This document shows positions 46,232 to 57,989 of a stretch of DNA of 64,000 nucleotides, piece after piece. The translations under genes were made by a program, and so were the position numbers. Source of the stretch: Eucalyptus grandis (Eukaryota; Streptophyta; Magnoliopsida; Myrtales; Myrtaceae). The number at the start of each line of letters is the position of its first letter. The stretch's first letter is position 1. A model generated the notes under the pieces. The model saw only the letters and a list, made by a program, of their open reading frames with translations, was not told the origin of the DNA and searched no databases. The stretch spans positions 35,782,196 to 35,846,195 of the forward strand of contig NC_052618.1 in assembly GCF_016545825.1 (NCBI RefSeq), in the 5' to 3' direction.

Positions 46232-47585
46232 CTAGCTAAAAGGTGGCTGCACGGATTTCGGTCTTAGTAACCTAGCGGTGAGAGCCATATTCATTGCGGG
46301 GTAACTAAACGGGGCACGATCTAGAATTGGGCCATAATCACGAAACCCAACGGATTGATATAGATTGGTGAAATAAAGTTGAGTCTTGTCCTTTAATACA
46401 GTTTCATCTCTGACCCAACCCAACTTCCTCATCTAGTAACATCGTAATACGATTACGCTGCCTTCTTTGAATGGTTGTGGCGTGAAAGAACTTAGTATTT
46501 TTGTCGCCCCATTTCAACCATTTAATTCTCGAGCGCATAGCCCAGAACTGCTCTTCTTGTTGCCAAAGCTGCTGAAGTTCTGATTGAAGTGCTGTTACTT
46601 CATGTCTGTCATAGGGAGTATCCAATTGATTGGTAATCTGTTCAAGTCTATATTGCAGTTCGCAGATCCTCTTATTAGCATTTGAGAAGGTCTGGCGGCT
46701 CCATGAGGAAAGTGCAAGACTGACCCTTTTTAAGAGGTATGGCAAATCGCGGTGAGCAGTGGTCGGCTGGTGCAAAACATTTGAGATAACTTTGCTGCAG
46801 TCAGGGTGATCAAGCCAAAATGCTTCAAAAATGAAGGGGCGAGCTCGCCGGGGGGAAGCTACTGTATTCAGAAAAAGCAGGCTGTGGTCAGAACCCACCG
46901 CTGGAAGTGCACTAACAACAGCATCCGGAAAAGCTAGCCTCCACTCAAAGTTGCATAGAGATCTATCCAGACGTTCCTTAATACTATCTTCGCCCTGACG
47001 GTTATTTATCCAGGTAAATGCACGGCCTTTGCTCTCCATATCAATCAAGGAGCAGTCATGTAATACCTCGCGAAAAGAGGACATACGATGAAAATCAGCT
47101 AACTTTTTCCCTACTTTCTCCCAGTGGTAAATTACTTCGTTGAAATCTCCTATACAGAGCCACGGTAAAGAGTTAGTTGCTGCAATCCGCCGAAGAACCT
47201 CCTAGAATTGCTGCCGAAGCCTAAACACTGCTAGCGCATGAATACAGGTGATACGAGTAGGTATGTGGTTCCCCAAATCAGTACAAAACAGATCGATAAA
47301 GTCAGAATTTGAATGAACTATGCTGATATTGAGTTGAGCATGCCAAAAGATAGCTAATCCCCCTGCTAGACCTATAGGGTTAACCAAAAAAGAGTGAGGA
47401 AATTTCAGCTGTTTCTGAATTTTTGATAATTTTGTAGGACCATTCTTTGTCTCCATTATGAACAGGAGATCTGGGCATTCTCGAGCCACAAGGGCCCGAA
47501 GGGCTTGAACTGTCAGGGTAGACCCAAGACCCTGACAGTTCCAACTCAGCATTTTCATTTTGCTACCGGTGGCTTTTGAGGGCAA
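46232..47585 (-). pseudogene. LINE ORF2, endonuclease part
   Basis: It begins MKMLSWNCQGLGST at 47558, the start typical of plant L1 ORF2 (a Met nine codons earlier is possible). Motifs of the APE-like endonuclease follow: LLFIMETK, CIGDFNEV and GSDHSLL. One TAG stop replaces a probable Trp codon near 47203, and the frame changes near 46410-46430. Then comes a linker with WLKWGDKNTKFFHATTIQRR. Confidence 0.9.
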
Positions 47586-47638
47586 GCCACCTCAGCCCTT
47601 GTACTGAGCTTGTCAGCAATAAGAATGGGAGAGTCACA

Positions 47639-48890
47639 CTACTGTGTTGGGCCAGCTACCATTGCCCGATTGCAGTCTTCTTCAATTCCAAGCACGGGTG
47701 TGTCCATCAGGTTTGCTTCATCCAAGTCATATAGCAGTAAACTTTTTTTGTCATAAGGCGTATACCATTTCTGTTTTTTGGAAGCGTTCATAATAGGTAT
47801 CATCTTAGAATGCTTGAGCTTTCTGTGGGTCTGAGTATCCATAGTAGGAATCTGGATGCCCTTCTGTTTAACTGTAGCAGGTATCAAAGCGGTATGAGAA
47901 GGAACTTCATCCATATGTTCCATCTGAGAATGCAATTGATTTGTTCCTATAGGGACGTGGGATGGTGGAGCTACCGGGAGGTGGATCATGGCCTTGGTGG
48001 TGCAACTGGTCGGGGGCAAAGGAGGAGCATTCGGCAGCTGCGACGGAGGTGTCTCAGGTACAGATTCTTCAGGCTGATCTAATAGAGCATGAGGTGCATA
48101 GAAAGATTCCCAAAAAGGACTATGTTCTTTGAGTTCAGCCTTAAGCCATTGACCATATACCATAGTGTCTCTAGAGTCAAATTTAGCTGCATCATAGGGT
48201 ATTTCCTTGCAATACATGGCGTAATGACCCAATCTTCCACAAGAGTAACAAAAATGCGAGAGACGCTCATATCGGAAATCCAACCACAGCAATTTCCCAG
48301 CAACACGGATAAGCTTGCCTGTTCTAAGAGGGTCTTGTAGTGTTAACTCAACCCGGACACGACCCGTTCTGGTAGTAGGTCCCTCCTTTGTTTCAAGTCG
48401 GACTTCTAGGACCCGACCAATATCTTGGACAGCTTTTGTTACCAGACTTTCAGTGGTCCATTCCAAAGGCAGGCCGAAAATTTGAATCCAAAAAGCACAG
48501 GTCGAAAAATCATAATAATGAAGCGGGGTATTGGGCTGCCATGGTTTTAAAATAAGGAGATGACCTGAAAATAGCCAGGGCCCACCTTCCGAATACGCTT
48601 TTTTTCAGCGGCCGACTGAAATTTGATAACATATAAACCACCCTCTCGTTGAGTAAAGTTAGCTCGGTCAACTCGCCATGCTTTTTTTATAGTAGTCTGG
48701 AAAGCATGGAAATTGATGGATGGGTTAGAAAGAAGCATGCCAACTAAAGATAAACTGCATTCTTCCAACTTTTCAGGAGGTGGTGCAACGTCCCATTCGT
48801 CGATGTTCCGCTCAGTTGTAAGCCTACCCAGGTGATCTGAGCGAGAGGGCGGCAAGGCGCACGAGAATCGGGGACCGCCTCGGAGGCCAT
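47639..48890 (-). pseudogene. LINE ORF1 (DUF4283-like, CCHC zinc knuckle)
   Basis: It starts near 48890 as MASEAVPDSRAPC, changes frame, and continues SDHLGRLTTERNIDEWDVAP. The conserved LKPWQPN..FWIQIFGLPLEW part is reached after another frame change near 48565. The zinc knuckle FCYSCGRLGHYAMYC (CX2CX4HX4C) is near 48240. The protein ends at 47639 with a Pro- and Ser-rich tail. This is the RNA-binding protein of the LINE particle. Confidence 0.85.
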
Positions 48891-48899
48891 GCGGTCATA

Positions 48900-49434
48900 T
48901 AGAAATAAGCGTCGCAAAACGAGCCGAGGGAAGACTACCATAACCGAATATCTAGGGTAGCAGAGTCGGTGTGTCCCAACATAGCAAATTCAAGTCGAAG
49001 AAGACATCGACAAGTACGAATAAACTGAGGAGATGAAATTGTACCGAGTACCAGTGGAATGCAGGAGAAGAACGAACAGACACTGAGGAATCGTAAAAGT
49101 ACCAGATACCTTGTTCAAGTGGGTAATGAACAAACAGGGGCGATGAGTGGAGAAGCCATCGATAATTCCCAGGAACAGGACATGCATAACGAATCAACCG
49201 ACTCCCAAAACCTTAGGAAAGGGAAAAGATGATGAAGGTGCAAAGAGGGGTGGTGGATATGGAGGTTAGGGTTAGGGTGGAGGAGCAAAAACTAAACACA
49301 GGGTTTGTAGTTCTCTGCATGTCGAGAGGAGGAATTCTCTACATTTTCAAGAGGAGGTGAATCACTTGAGAGAATAACTTGACGAACTAAGCCAAGACAA
49401 CACTAGCCCATCCACAAGAGATTTTGCTACTTTT
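48900..49434 (-). other. LINE 5' leader
   Basis: Untranslated sequence between the 5' duplication and ORF1. No coding pattern. The 5' end is set by the target duplication at 49435. Confidence 0.6.
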
Positions 49435-49447
49435 GAGTACAATGTTT

Positions 49448-49744
49448 AAAGTTGTGATTTCTAATAGCTTTTGAAAATCCTTATCCTTACTACTTTAAAG
49501 TTCCTATGCTTTGATACATATGTATATCTTACAATTTGTCAACTTTCTAAAAGTCTAGATTATCATTAACATATATTTATTTATTATCTTCTTAATAGCA
49601 AACATGGATGAAATGGTACTTTTCATTACTTTGGAGAAAACAACTTTAATGGAAGTGATTACTTTATATTCAATAATCATTTAAAGCCTCATGTTAGCAA
49701 TATTAGGATATTTACTTGATTCTCTATTGGGATTATATATATAT
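49448..49744. other. Spacer, nothing recognised
   Basis: AT-rich, with no supported feature. Confidence 0.4.
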
Positions 49745-50290
49745 CTCTCCTTTAACATTGGATATACTGGATTGATTAAATTTGGTATTATGATACCTTA
49801 AATAACTTATCCAATAAAGGTTATAGATAGACTCATCTACTATTTATCAATAATATATCAAAATATACAAAACTTCCTCAAACTTCTTTTTCGCTTTATC
49901 ATTCTCAACTAGGTACTTTATCTTTGATTGATTAAATTTAATGTTATGTTACCTTAAATAGTTATCAAATAAGTCTATATATAGGCTCATATACATTATC
50001 AATAACACATCTAAATATACAAAAATTCCTCAAACCTCTCTTCCGCTTCATCATTCTCAACTTGGTCTCTTATCTTTGATCGATTAAATTTAATATTATG
50101 TTACCTTAAATATTTATCCAATAAAGCCTATAAATAGGCTATTGTACTATTTATCACTAATACATCAAAATACACAGAAATTCCTCAAACCTCTCTTCCA
50201 AAATTATACATATTGAAATATACCAAAAAATTCCACAATTCTCTTTTTTACATTATTATTCTTAACTTGGTATCTCAAATGTTGATTTTT
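49745..50290. repeat. Tandem repeat, unit about 152-156 bp, about 3.5 copies
   Basis: The landmark GATTAAATTT occurs at 49774, 49930 and 50082. Each unit also has TTACCTTAAATA, CCTATAAATAGGCT-like text, ATATCAAAATATACA, TTCCTCAAACCTCTCTTCC and CATTCTCAACTTGGT. A partial fourth copy runs to about 50290. Copies differ at roughly 10-20 percent of positions by eye. No coding sequence. Confidence 0.85.
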
Positions 50291-50578
50291 CAGAAATTGT
50301 ATCCATGTTTCATTTTTTTCTTTTTAATTTCAAGCATATGAACTTTTATGCAATAGTATTTGCACAACACACAAACTATCACGTTCCTAGCACGTGCTTT
50401 TGATCTGGTTGAATAGAAAAGGATTGAATGCAGGTAATCTAAGGAATTTGCAGGAGCTGGACTATGATACCCGATTTAGGTGAAAATTGCACTAATTATA
50501 ACGTGGTATCGGAAGCCACTAACAGGATATTTTAGTGAAGTCCACACACCGCAGTGAATGAAGTCCAATGCACAATAA

Positions 50579-50818
50579 GGCTCCATTTGTTTCAAGAAAA
50601 ATGTATAATTTGAAAAATATGTTTTATGAAATGATTGCTTTTGTCGCTTACAAAAATAAATGGAAGAAAATATTTTTATTATTGACAATAATTTTTAGAC
50701 ATTAATTGTTGTCAATGATGAAAACATTTTTCATTAAATAATTATTTCAAGCAATATGAATGATCATTTCTAGAAAAATATTTTTCAAATTTTTCATTTT
50801 TCTCGAAATAAACTGAGC
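50579..50818. mobile_element. Small Harbinger-like MITE
   Basis: GGCTCCATTTGTTTCAAGAA at the left and TTCTCGAAATAAACTGAGCT at the right are inverted repeats, related to the ends of 40447-40687. TAA precedes it; the other side reads TGA. Confidence 0.6.
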
Positions 50819-51600
50819 TTGAAATTAAAAAACAAAAAACAAAACAAAAGCAAAACAAAAAGAGGAACTATTCTCGAATGGTACATGGCTTTTTAGAGGG
50901 GGGTCACTACAACTTTAGGTCCCTAAAGGACTTTCTTACAACTATGACTTATGATTTGAAGAATTTGAGCAACCATACGACCAAGAGAAGAGTGTCAATT
51001 AGCTTGAAAGATTTGAGTTAAGGACTTCTTATTTTAGTACTATGTGAGATTTGGTGTGATCATTGCCATTATTCTGAAAACTTAAATTATCATATGAAGA
51101 CATGATATAATATTTTAATGTTCCATCACCCGAATCATTCTTCATGTGAGAAGTGGCTCTGATATTGAGATACCGCGAAGCATAAAGGAAGTCTTAAGGA
51201 AGTGCATCAAATTGATTTGTGATATCAAGACCTTGATGTATGTACGTGCATGAGTCATGACCTGCTCGTGATCTCAAAGGGGGTGTTGAATAGCAGCTAG
51301 AATATGCCATTAATTAATAGAGAAAAACCTTTTGAAACGATTAAGCAAAATTCCTGTCTTGTTCAACGTGATTTTGTAAATCTGATATTTGTAGCAAGAC
51401 AAAAGATGGGACCAAGACAAATATAATTATTCATGTCAAGCCTTCCCTGAACATAATCAGTGATATGCATGACGAAAGGATTTAGAGTAGGCAAAGTAGA
51501 AGAAAAAGAGTTGTTGGTCATGATGAATTCTAGTGGTACTAGACAAAGCTTGGCACCAACGGTGGATGTCGCACGAGGTAAAAGAACCAATTATATGAAT
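50819..51600. other. Spacer, nothing recognised
   Basis: No supported gene or element end. Confidence 0.4.
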
Positions 51601-52248
51601 GGAGAAAATTATCAAAAAAGTCTTGAACCTATTATACTTGTGCCAATTCACTCATATACCTTTCAGTTTACACAATTTAATCTTAAGTCTTTGGAAAATT
51701 TATTAATTGATTCTTTTTGGCCAATTTTGATTGAAAATCATTGACGTGGACATTGGTCGGTCGGTACCGACATAGATAATTTTTGCAATTTTTTTAAAAC
51801 ATTGAGTAATATATATATATATATATATATATTCCTTTCATTTTGGTTAGCAAGGCTCATGGCCCTCGCCTAGGCCCTTGGTGGTTGTTGGCGAGTGCCT
51901 TTGCACCCATTGCCAAAGCCAATGAGACCATGATGGTCTCGACTAGGGCTTTTGTGGCTAGTGAGGGCCTTCACACCCTTGCTAGCCGTTGGCGAGGTGG
52001 CCTTCACCTAGTGGCTGATGATCCTCAGCAATCACAATGAAAAAAGAAAATTAAAAAATTAAAAAATATAAAAAATCAAAAAGTCAAAAATTATAAAAGT
52101 TATTTACAACATGCATCTACATTAGTGATTTCTGGCCAATTAGCAAATCACCATAAGGTTTATGATTATTAAATTAGCCAAATTAGAAGGTTTGAAACTA
52201 AATAGGCATACGTGTTATATGTTTATGATTTTTTTAGTAATTTTCCCT
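51601..52248. mobile_element. MITE with long inverted repeats, family M
   Basis: GGAGAAAATTATCAAAAAAG at the left and TTTTTTTAGTAATTTTCCC at the right are inverted repeats that extend inward (CTTGAACCTATTATACTTG against ACGTGTTATATGTTTATG). An (AT)n run is at 51809-51832. No clean duplication. Confidence 0.7.
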
Positions 52249-53449
52249 ATGAGTGCAAAACGAGGAAGAAGAAAGACCCATGAAAACCCCAGTAGATCAT
52301 GCCCGCTCTAATACTAGTTACCATCAAAATAAACTGAATGCCTGCTATCTGTGAGTTGATTTTGTTAATTTATGTGGCGGGTTACATACAAAGAATAAGG
52401 CCATGTCATACTCACATGTACCTCAAATATAACATTCCCACTTCCTAATATGGTATGTATAGATAAGATTCCTCCTATCCCAAAAATATAAAAGAGCTAC
52501 ATAAAGAATAGAAAACAAACCCTATTTGCGATGCTCGAAAAGAGAGGGGAAAGGAAAATGGAGGGCAACTACAAAACGCCTATGTGTCGTTGCTGTTTAA
52601 CAACGGCAACCACGACAATGGACTATCTCAGTTTCTTTCCTCTGTCTTCACTGAGACCCTCTCTCTTTGTGCATATGCATGCGCGTGTTTGAGGGATGAG
52701 GGGTTCGTGCATGACTTGAGGTTCCAAGCGACAAGTCGGGGTGGTTCCTGTGGTGGCGACCACCACGATGGTGGATGATTTTTCTCTCGATCGGGATGGT
52801 TATATATCATGACGTTCTCTCTCTTTATGTCCGGGATCTTCTCACCGTCTTTCTCGCCGTCTCTCTCCTTTCTGCCTCAACTTACTCTTCCTGCGCGACT
52901 TACGCACTGCAGCTCGCCTAATTTCTCACCTTAGTACGATAACTACGGCCAAGGTACAAAACCTTGATCTGGAATCTGTATCAAACATAGAAGCCAAATG
53001 AATGAGATAACCACCATATATTTTGAATAGTGTTCGAAGGCATCACAAATTGATGCACAAATTGTTGATGATTTTCTAGGAGATACTTTCGCTTAATCCC
53101 CCAGGGCTGAGCAAATCTTGTATCTTGCGTCTCAAGAAGGTTGAGGTCTTGAGAAGATGTGAGGGCCTCTATTCGGTCTTGCCTCTCAAAACCCAATGTG
53201 TTCTTGCCTCCAGAAAAGTGTGAGGTCAAGCCTCAAGGGACTCGCTCCAAATTGTTTCGGTGAGAATAACTTATCATCGATTGGATTAGGGGATGTGGAT
53301 TTTGTTTGGTAAGCAAAAAACTGGCTCAAGATACCAACCGAACGCTACAAGAAGTAGAAAGTTATTGGAGATGTAATGCAATGAGTTTTGTTGTCATTTT
53401 GATATTTAAGTAAGAATAATTAAAAAGTATTCAATAAATAAGACAACAC
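52249..53449. other. Spacer, nothing recognised
   Basis: No supported gene. A CT-rich part near 52810-52880 resembles a leader but no coding exon follows. Confidence 0.4.
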
Positions 53450-53458
53450 ACTTTTAGC

Positions 53459-54171
53459 GGGGAAAATTACGAAAAAATTCCTAAGCCTATTGTAATTTTT
53501 TCGATTTAGTCATAAACATTTTTCTTTGGTCAATTCAATTTTAAATCTTTTTCCAATTGTGTCAATTCAGTTCATCCGGTCAAATTTGGTCAACTGGCAT
53601 TGACGTGGGCACCACCTAATGCTAGCAAACAAATTTTTAATAATTTATTTATTTATTTTTCATTTTTTTCTCTCTTTTTCTTTTTCTCCTCTCTCCTTCT
53701 TCCCCTCCTCCGAGAACCAGCTAGGGGGGAGGACTGGTTGCTAACTAATGGTGAGCTCATCTTGTCATCACTGGGCAAGGGCAAGCGTGGTCAATCTCGA
53801 GCTCGCCCAACCACTAGGACCTTACCCAGATCTAATGAGGTAGGCCTTGCCCAACCATTAGCGTAGTGAACTTACCACTAGTCGACGACCGGCCCTCCCC
53901 TTTGGTCAGTCATCAGAGCAAGAGGAAGGAGTGAGGAGAAAAATAAAAAAGAGAAGAAAAACAAGAAAAAGTAAATAATTTAAAATTAAAATATTAATAA
54001 AAAATTATCCACCACGTTGACCAACGTCTACATCAATGCTGATTGGCCAAATTTGATAGGATGGACTGAATTGGTACAATTGCAAAATGTTTTAAAATGA
54101 ATTAATAAAAAAAAATTAGGACTAATTTGGAAAAATTGTAATAAGTTTAGGATTTTTAGGTAATTTTCCCC
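53459..54171. mobile_element. Mutator-like MITE, family M, with 9-bp duplication
   Basis: GGGGAAAATTACGAAAAAAT and TTTTTAGGTAATTTTCCCC are the inverted ends. ACTTTTAGC flanks both sides exactly (53450-53458 and 54172-54180). A 9-bp duplication is the Mutator hallmark and supports that origin for the other family M copies. The centre has CTTCCCCTCCTCC facing GAGCAAGAGGAAGGAG arms. Non-coding. Confidence 0.88.
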
Positions 54172-54199
54172 ACTTTTAGCTTACATATGTATTTCTTTA

Positions 54200-54520
54200 T
54201 AGGGGTGAGCATTTGGTCTAGTTCAACTTGGGAACTGGACCAAATTAGCCAATTAAAGACCATATTTTATAGGTACCACATTGGTTCTCGGCTCAAGGCC
54301 CTAACCAAAGCAGGACTAACCCTAGGTTTCTCTCTTTTTTACTTCTTGCTATTCACTTATGTTAAGCGTAAGTTTCATACTCATTCCATGAAGTTCCACG
54401 GCTTACTTTTCTCGAAGCTTATAGCTATCTTGAATAAAACAACATGATAATTAGTTGTGCATAATATTAGAATAGGAAAAAAAAAAAGCTAATTATAAAT
54501 TTGCAAATGAAGGGAGATAA
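54200..54520. mobile_element. Left part of a hAT-type MITE
   Basis: TAGGGGTGAGCATTTGGTCT matches the end of the 962-bp MITE at 26725. GGTCC and GGACC-type words follow. The right end is not clear. Similar words near 57105-57190 may be its far side, separated by the LINE inserted at 54540. Confidence 0.55.
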
Positions 54521-54539
54521 AACACTATCGGTATGGAAG

Positions 54540-56801
54540 TCTATGTCTTTCTTCCTAGTGGGTGGGGTATTCAGCAAGGGGACCCTATGTCTCCCTACAT
54601 CTTCATGCTTGTTATGGAAGTCTTCACCGAGATTCTAAATACTCGGACCAGGAGGCCGGATTTTAACTTCTTTTGGTAATGCAAGCCCTCTAGGCTCTCT
54701 CACCTCTTCTTTGCAGATGATGTTCTCCTCTTTTCAGAAGCTAACTTGGCTTCTATTCGACTTTTTAAGTAGGGGATTCACTTATTCTCCAGTTGGACTG
54801 GCCTTGTGCCAAACTTAAACAAAAGTGAAATTTTCTTATTGGGTGGCCCCTCTTCATTGCGGGACACTCTAGTGGCCACTTTGGGTTTTCAGCTGGGCTC
54901 CTTGCCATTTAGGTACCTTAGTGTGCCTATCATCTCCACCAAGTTGGGTAAGGTGGACTGTGTCTCCCTGGTAAATTCTATCACAACTAGAGTACAATCC
55001 TGGACCAATCGCTTCCCTCTCCTTAGTAGGGTATAGCTTATCATGTCAGTACTCAATTCCATTCAGATCTACTAGGCAAGTGTCTTTGTCTTACCCTCCT
55101 CGATTCTCAATCGGATAGAGCGAGATATTCCGGCTTCCTTTGGAAAGGGCCAATTTTTTTTGGGGGGTGAAGTTTGCTTGCCTAAAAACGAAGGTGGCCT
55201 GGGGATTCATTCTCTTCGTGAGAGCAACAAGGCTGCCATGCTCAAACACATATGGCTCATCTTCACTGATAAAGAGTCGTTATGGTGCAAATGGATACAT
55301 TCCACATTCTTAAGTGGAAGAACTTCTGGATTATCCTTCGTCCTAAGTTTTGTTCCTGGGCTTGGAAGAAATTGCTTGATCTTTGGGGTCTTATCCAGTA
55401 GCAGTTTCTATGGCGCATTGGTAATGGACTTTCAGTCTTGTTTTGGTTTGATCCCTGGCACCCGCATGGCCCACTTAACAACTTCTTCTCCAACCGGGAA
55501 ATCTTCTGTTCCGGAAGCCCTCGGCTAGCTTCAGTTGCTGTTGGCCTTTCCTCATTGGCCACCCCCTCCCACGTTTCTACCTCACTTGCAAACTGGGGTG
55601 ACCCTCTCCCGATCCTTAATCTTGACGATGATGCCGCCTTTTATGGCTTGGTCATTCTTCGGGAGTGTTCTCTGCCTCTATATGGAGTTTATTCCAGCCT
55701 AGAGGACAAGTGGTCCCTTGGTCCTCTTTCATTTGGAATACCTCGCTGCCACCCCGGTATCAATCTCACTTGTGGCTGATTACCTGGAAATGACTGCCAA
55801 CCTAGGTACTCTTGCTTGCTTATAAGAGAATCCCACATGCATTATGTGCCTTTTGTTCTTCTCGGTTGGACTCAGTCGACCACTTATTTTTTGGGTGTAG
55901 TACCCTTGCACTTTACTCGGCGGCTAAGTGCAACCTCACTTGGCGGAATAGGTCTTGGGTTGAGAACTTAGATTGGGCTACAAAGCACTTAAACGATGGA
56001 ACTTTTCACCAATCTTTGGCTCGCTTTGCTTTTGGCGCCTTATGCCATCTCATTTGGAAAGAAAGGAACAACATCCTTTTCCATAATCAAAATTTTTTCC
56101 TCCCAGCTTTAAAGTTGCACCTCCATAAAGCCGTTCTAGACAAGGCTCTAACCTTCAAACATATTTCGAACACTCTTAGAAACAGAAGACTCCAATAGAG
56201 CTGGGGAATCCATCCATCTATTTTTGATTAATCTTGTTCACCTCTTTAGGATGGTGTTTATGGCGTATCCTTCAGCGGATACTACAAGCCAGGTTGCGGT
56301 TTCTTCAGGTGTAGTAAGAGGTTATCCCAACCCTCATTTTCCTCAAAGGTTCTCCTTGATGGTGCAGTTATGGATTCTTCGATGAAAGAGCTGCTTCCGG
56401 TTCGTTAGAGGCACTGTTAGGGCAGGTTCTGGCTATCTTGCTCCTTCAAAGTTACTGTCGTGTTACCCTCAAATGCGGTGTTGTCATCCCCCTAGTTTGC
56501 TTTTAGTCTATGACTTGTTTGTTGTGTGAGCTGCCACTATTTTGGTGGTTGCTTGCCTCTCCCATCTTCTGTTGTTGGCATCAATGTTTTTGGTTGTCTC
56601 TTTGCTACTGTTTGGCTGTTTTGTTTCTATTCTTTTGCTATTTGTTGTTTCTCGCTCTCGACACCCTTCCATTCATCTTAACTTGTTCTGTCATCATGAG
56701 TCCAAGTTTTTTGGTGCCGAGAACCTTTGTTGTATAGCTGTATAGCTTCTTGGTTTAAAAGTCAATATATCCCTTACTCTTTACCAAAAAAAAAAAAAAA
56801 A
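54540..56801 (+). mobile_element. 5'-truncated L1-type LINE with 19-bp target duplication
   Basis: It starts inside the reverse transcriptase (GWGIQQGDPMSPYIFMLVME), keeps the catalytic FADDVLLF near 54715, then NKSEIFLLGG, the linker GEVCLPKNEGGLGIHSLRES and a zf-RVT region (ALCAFCSSRLDSVDHLFFGC near 55850). It ends in a long untranslated tail and about 18 As (56786-56803). The 19 bases before it (54521-54539) recur after the A tail (56802-56820) with one C/T difference. Stops and shifts make it inactive. It differs clearly from the LINE at 42-49 kb. Confidence 0.93.
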
Positions 56802-56820
56802 AACACTATTGGTATGGAAG

Positions 56821-57700
56821 AAAAAACTCATTGTTTTGATGCTATATGTTGATGAATTTTGTTTTTCGATTCTCATGGTACATAGTGTTTTATCATTCAT
56901 TACACATGTCCACTGAGTGCTTTAGGCCAAGCTCAAATTCTCATTTTTTGCCAATAGAATGAATTTTATTTACCTTCTTACAATTCTCATGCAAAAGACT
57001 GTATCAGGAAAGAATTGGGTGATGTTAATTTTTTAACATCTTTGGTGTATGATATGTGACTTATTATTTATAATTTGCCATGTCCTTACAAGAAAAAAAA
57101 ATTGATCGTTTCTCGGATTGACCTTAGAATTGGTCCAGACCAATAGATTGAATTCCATTGTCAATTTCAAGATCAACAAGTCGATTTCCAGTTCCAAAAA
57201 ATAGAAACGCAGCCCTGATGGTGTGGATTCTAAGTTTTAAGTCTGAACTTACCCATCCTGAACCGCTTAGCCTGAATTCTATATTACTTTATATTGCTGG
57301 GTCTTCAATTCTTCTCATTGGTCGCGTGACGACGTCCGGCTCGACCCAACGCGGTTTTCCTGGTATCTTCGGCTTGGACCAGTCGCAATGGACACGGAAA
57401 CAAATGGTCAAACAGACTTGCCCTTGTCGAGTGATAACGAAAACGAGATGGTTCGATCGGGGTTGGATTAGTCCGAGCAGTCCAAGGAGGCACGAAGCTC
57501 CCCTCCCTCCGCCACCCTCGGGAACTTTCTTTGAACAGTCAACCCTCCTCGATGAACCGCCAAATTCAACCCATCGTCCTTGAATTTTCCCCCAAAATAC
57601 ACGTCTACCTAGTTTTCCTTCCCCCACTGTAAAAATAAACAAATGATCGTATACCAGAAATTCGACCAGCCCCAATAAAGCACTTCCACAGAGAAAACCC
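56821..57700. other. Spacer upstream of the GATA gene
   Basis: AT-rich with remnants of hAT-MITE words to about 57200, then more GC-balanced DNA. No gene recognised. The distal promoter of the GATA gene would lie here. Confidence 0.4.
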
Positions 57701-57711
57701 AAAAAGTAAGA

Positions 57712-57719
57712 TATAAAAT
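57712..57719 (+). promoter_or_regulatory. Possible TATA box of the GATA gene
   Basis: TATAAAAT, 278 bases before the start codon. A CT-rich stretch follows at about 57770-57870 (GCGCTCTCTCTGACC), as is common in plant leaders. Transcription would start near 57745. Inferred from sequence only. Confidence 0.5.
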
Positions 57720-57989
57720 AATTAAGAATGAGATAAAGATAAAAACCATCTATTCCACCGCCTGTTTCGCCCCATTTCAGTGCGCTCTCTCTGACCTACT
57801 CCTCATTCCTATCCGCAGCAATCTCCCTTTTTCTTCAACACCAGCTTTTCTATTCTTTGTTCACTCAGGTACAGGGTAGAAATAAACTCGTTTCGAAGTG
57901 AATTAGTGTCTGGGTTTCTCGTCGAACCGCTACTAGTTTGTGAAGATTTTGATTCGGTGGGGGTTTTAATATACAGGGAGAAAGGAGAA

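Larger units (their letters stand above)
42216..49434 (-). mobile_element. L1-type LINE, nearly full length, with nested gypsy fragment
   Basis: On the minus strand the order is 5' leader, ORF1 with a zinc knuckle, ORF2 with endonuclease, reverse transcriptase, zf-RVT and RNase H, then an A tail of 18 seen as T at 42216-42234. GAGTACAATGTTT occurs at both ends (42206 onward and 49435-49447), a 13-bp target duplication. Subtracting the 1.2-kb gypsy piece leaves about 6.0 kb, the usual length of plant L1 elements with an RNase H. Several stops and frame changes make it inactive. Confidence 0.95.

Noticed and set aside
49745..50290. CRISPR-like regular repeats
   Set aside because: The units are long, diverged and contiguous, with no spacers. 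This is plant nuclear DNA.
57289..57702. Open frame of 137 codons on the minus strand upstream of the GATA gene
   Set aside because: No family resemblance, and it overlaps the likely GATA promoter. Composition alone explains it.
57906..57989. In-frame extension before the GATA start codon
   Set aside because: It contains no ATG. The family's usual start is close to the ATG at 57990.
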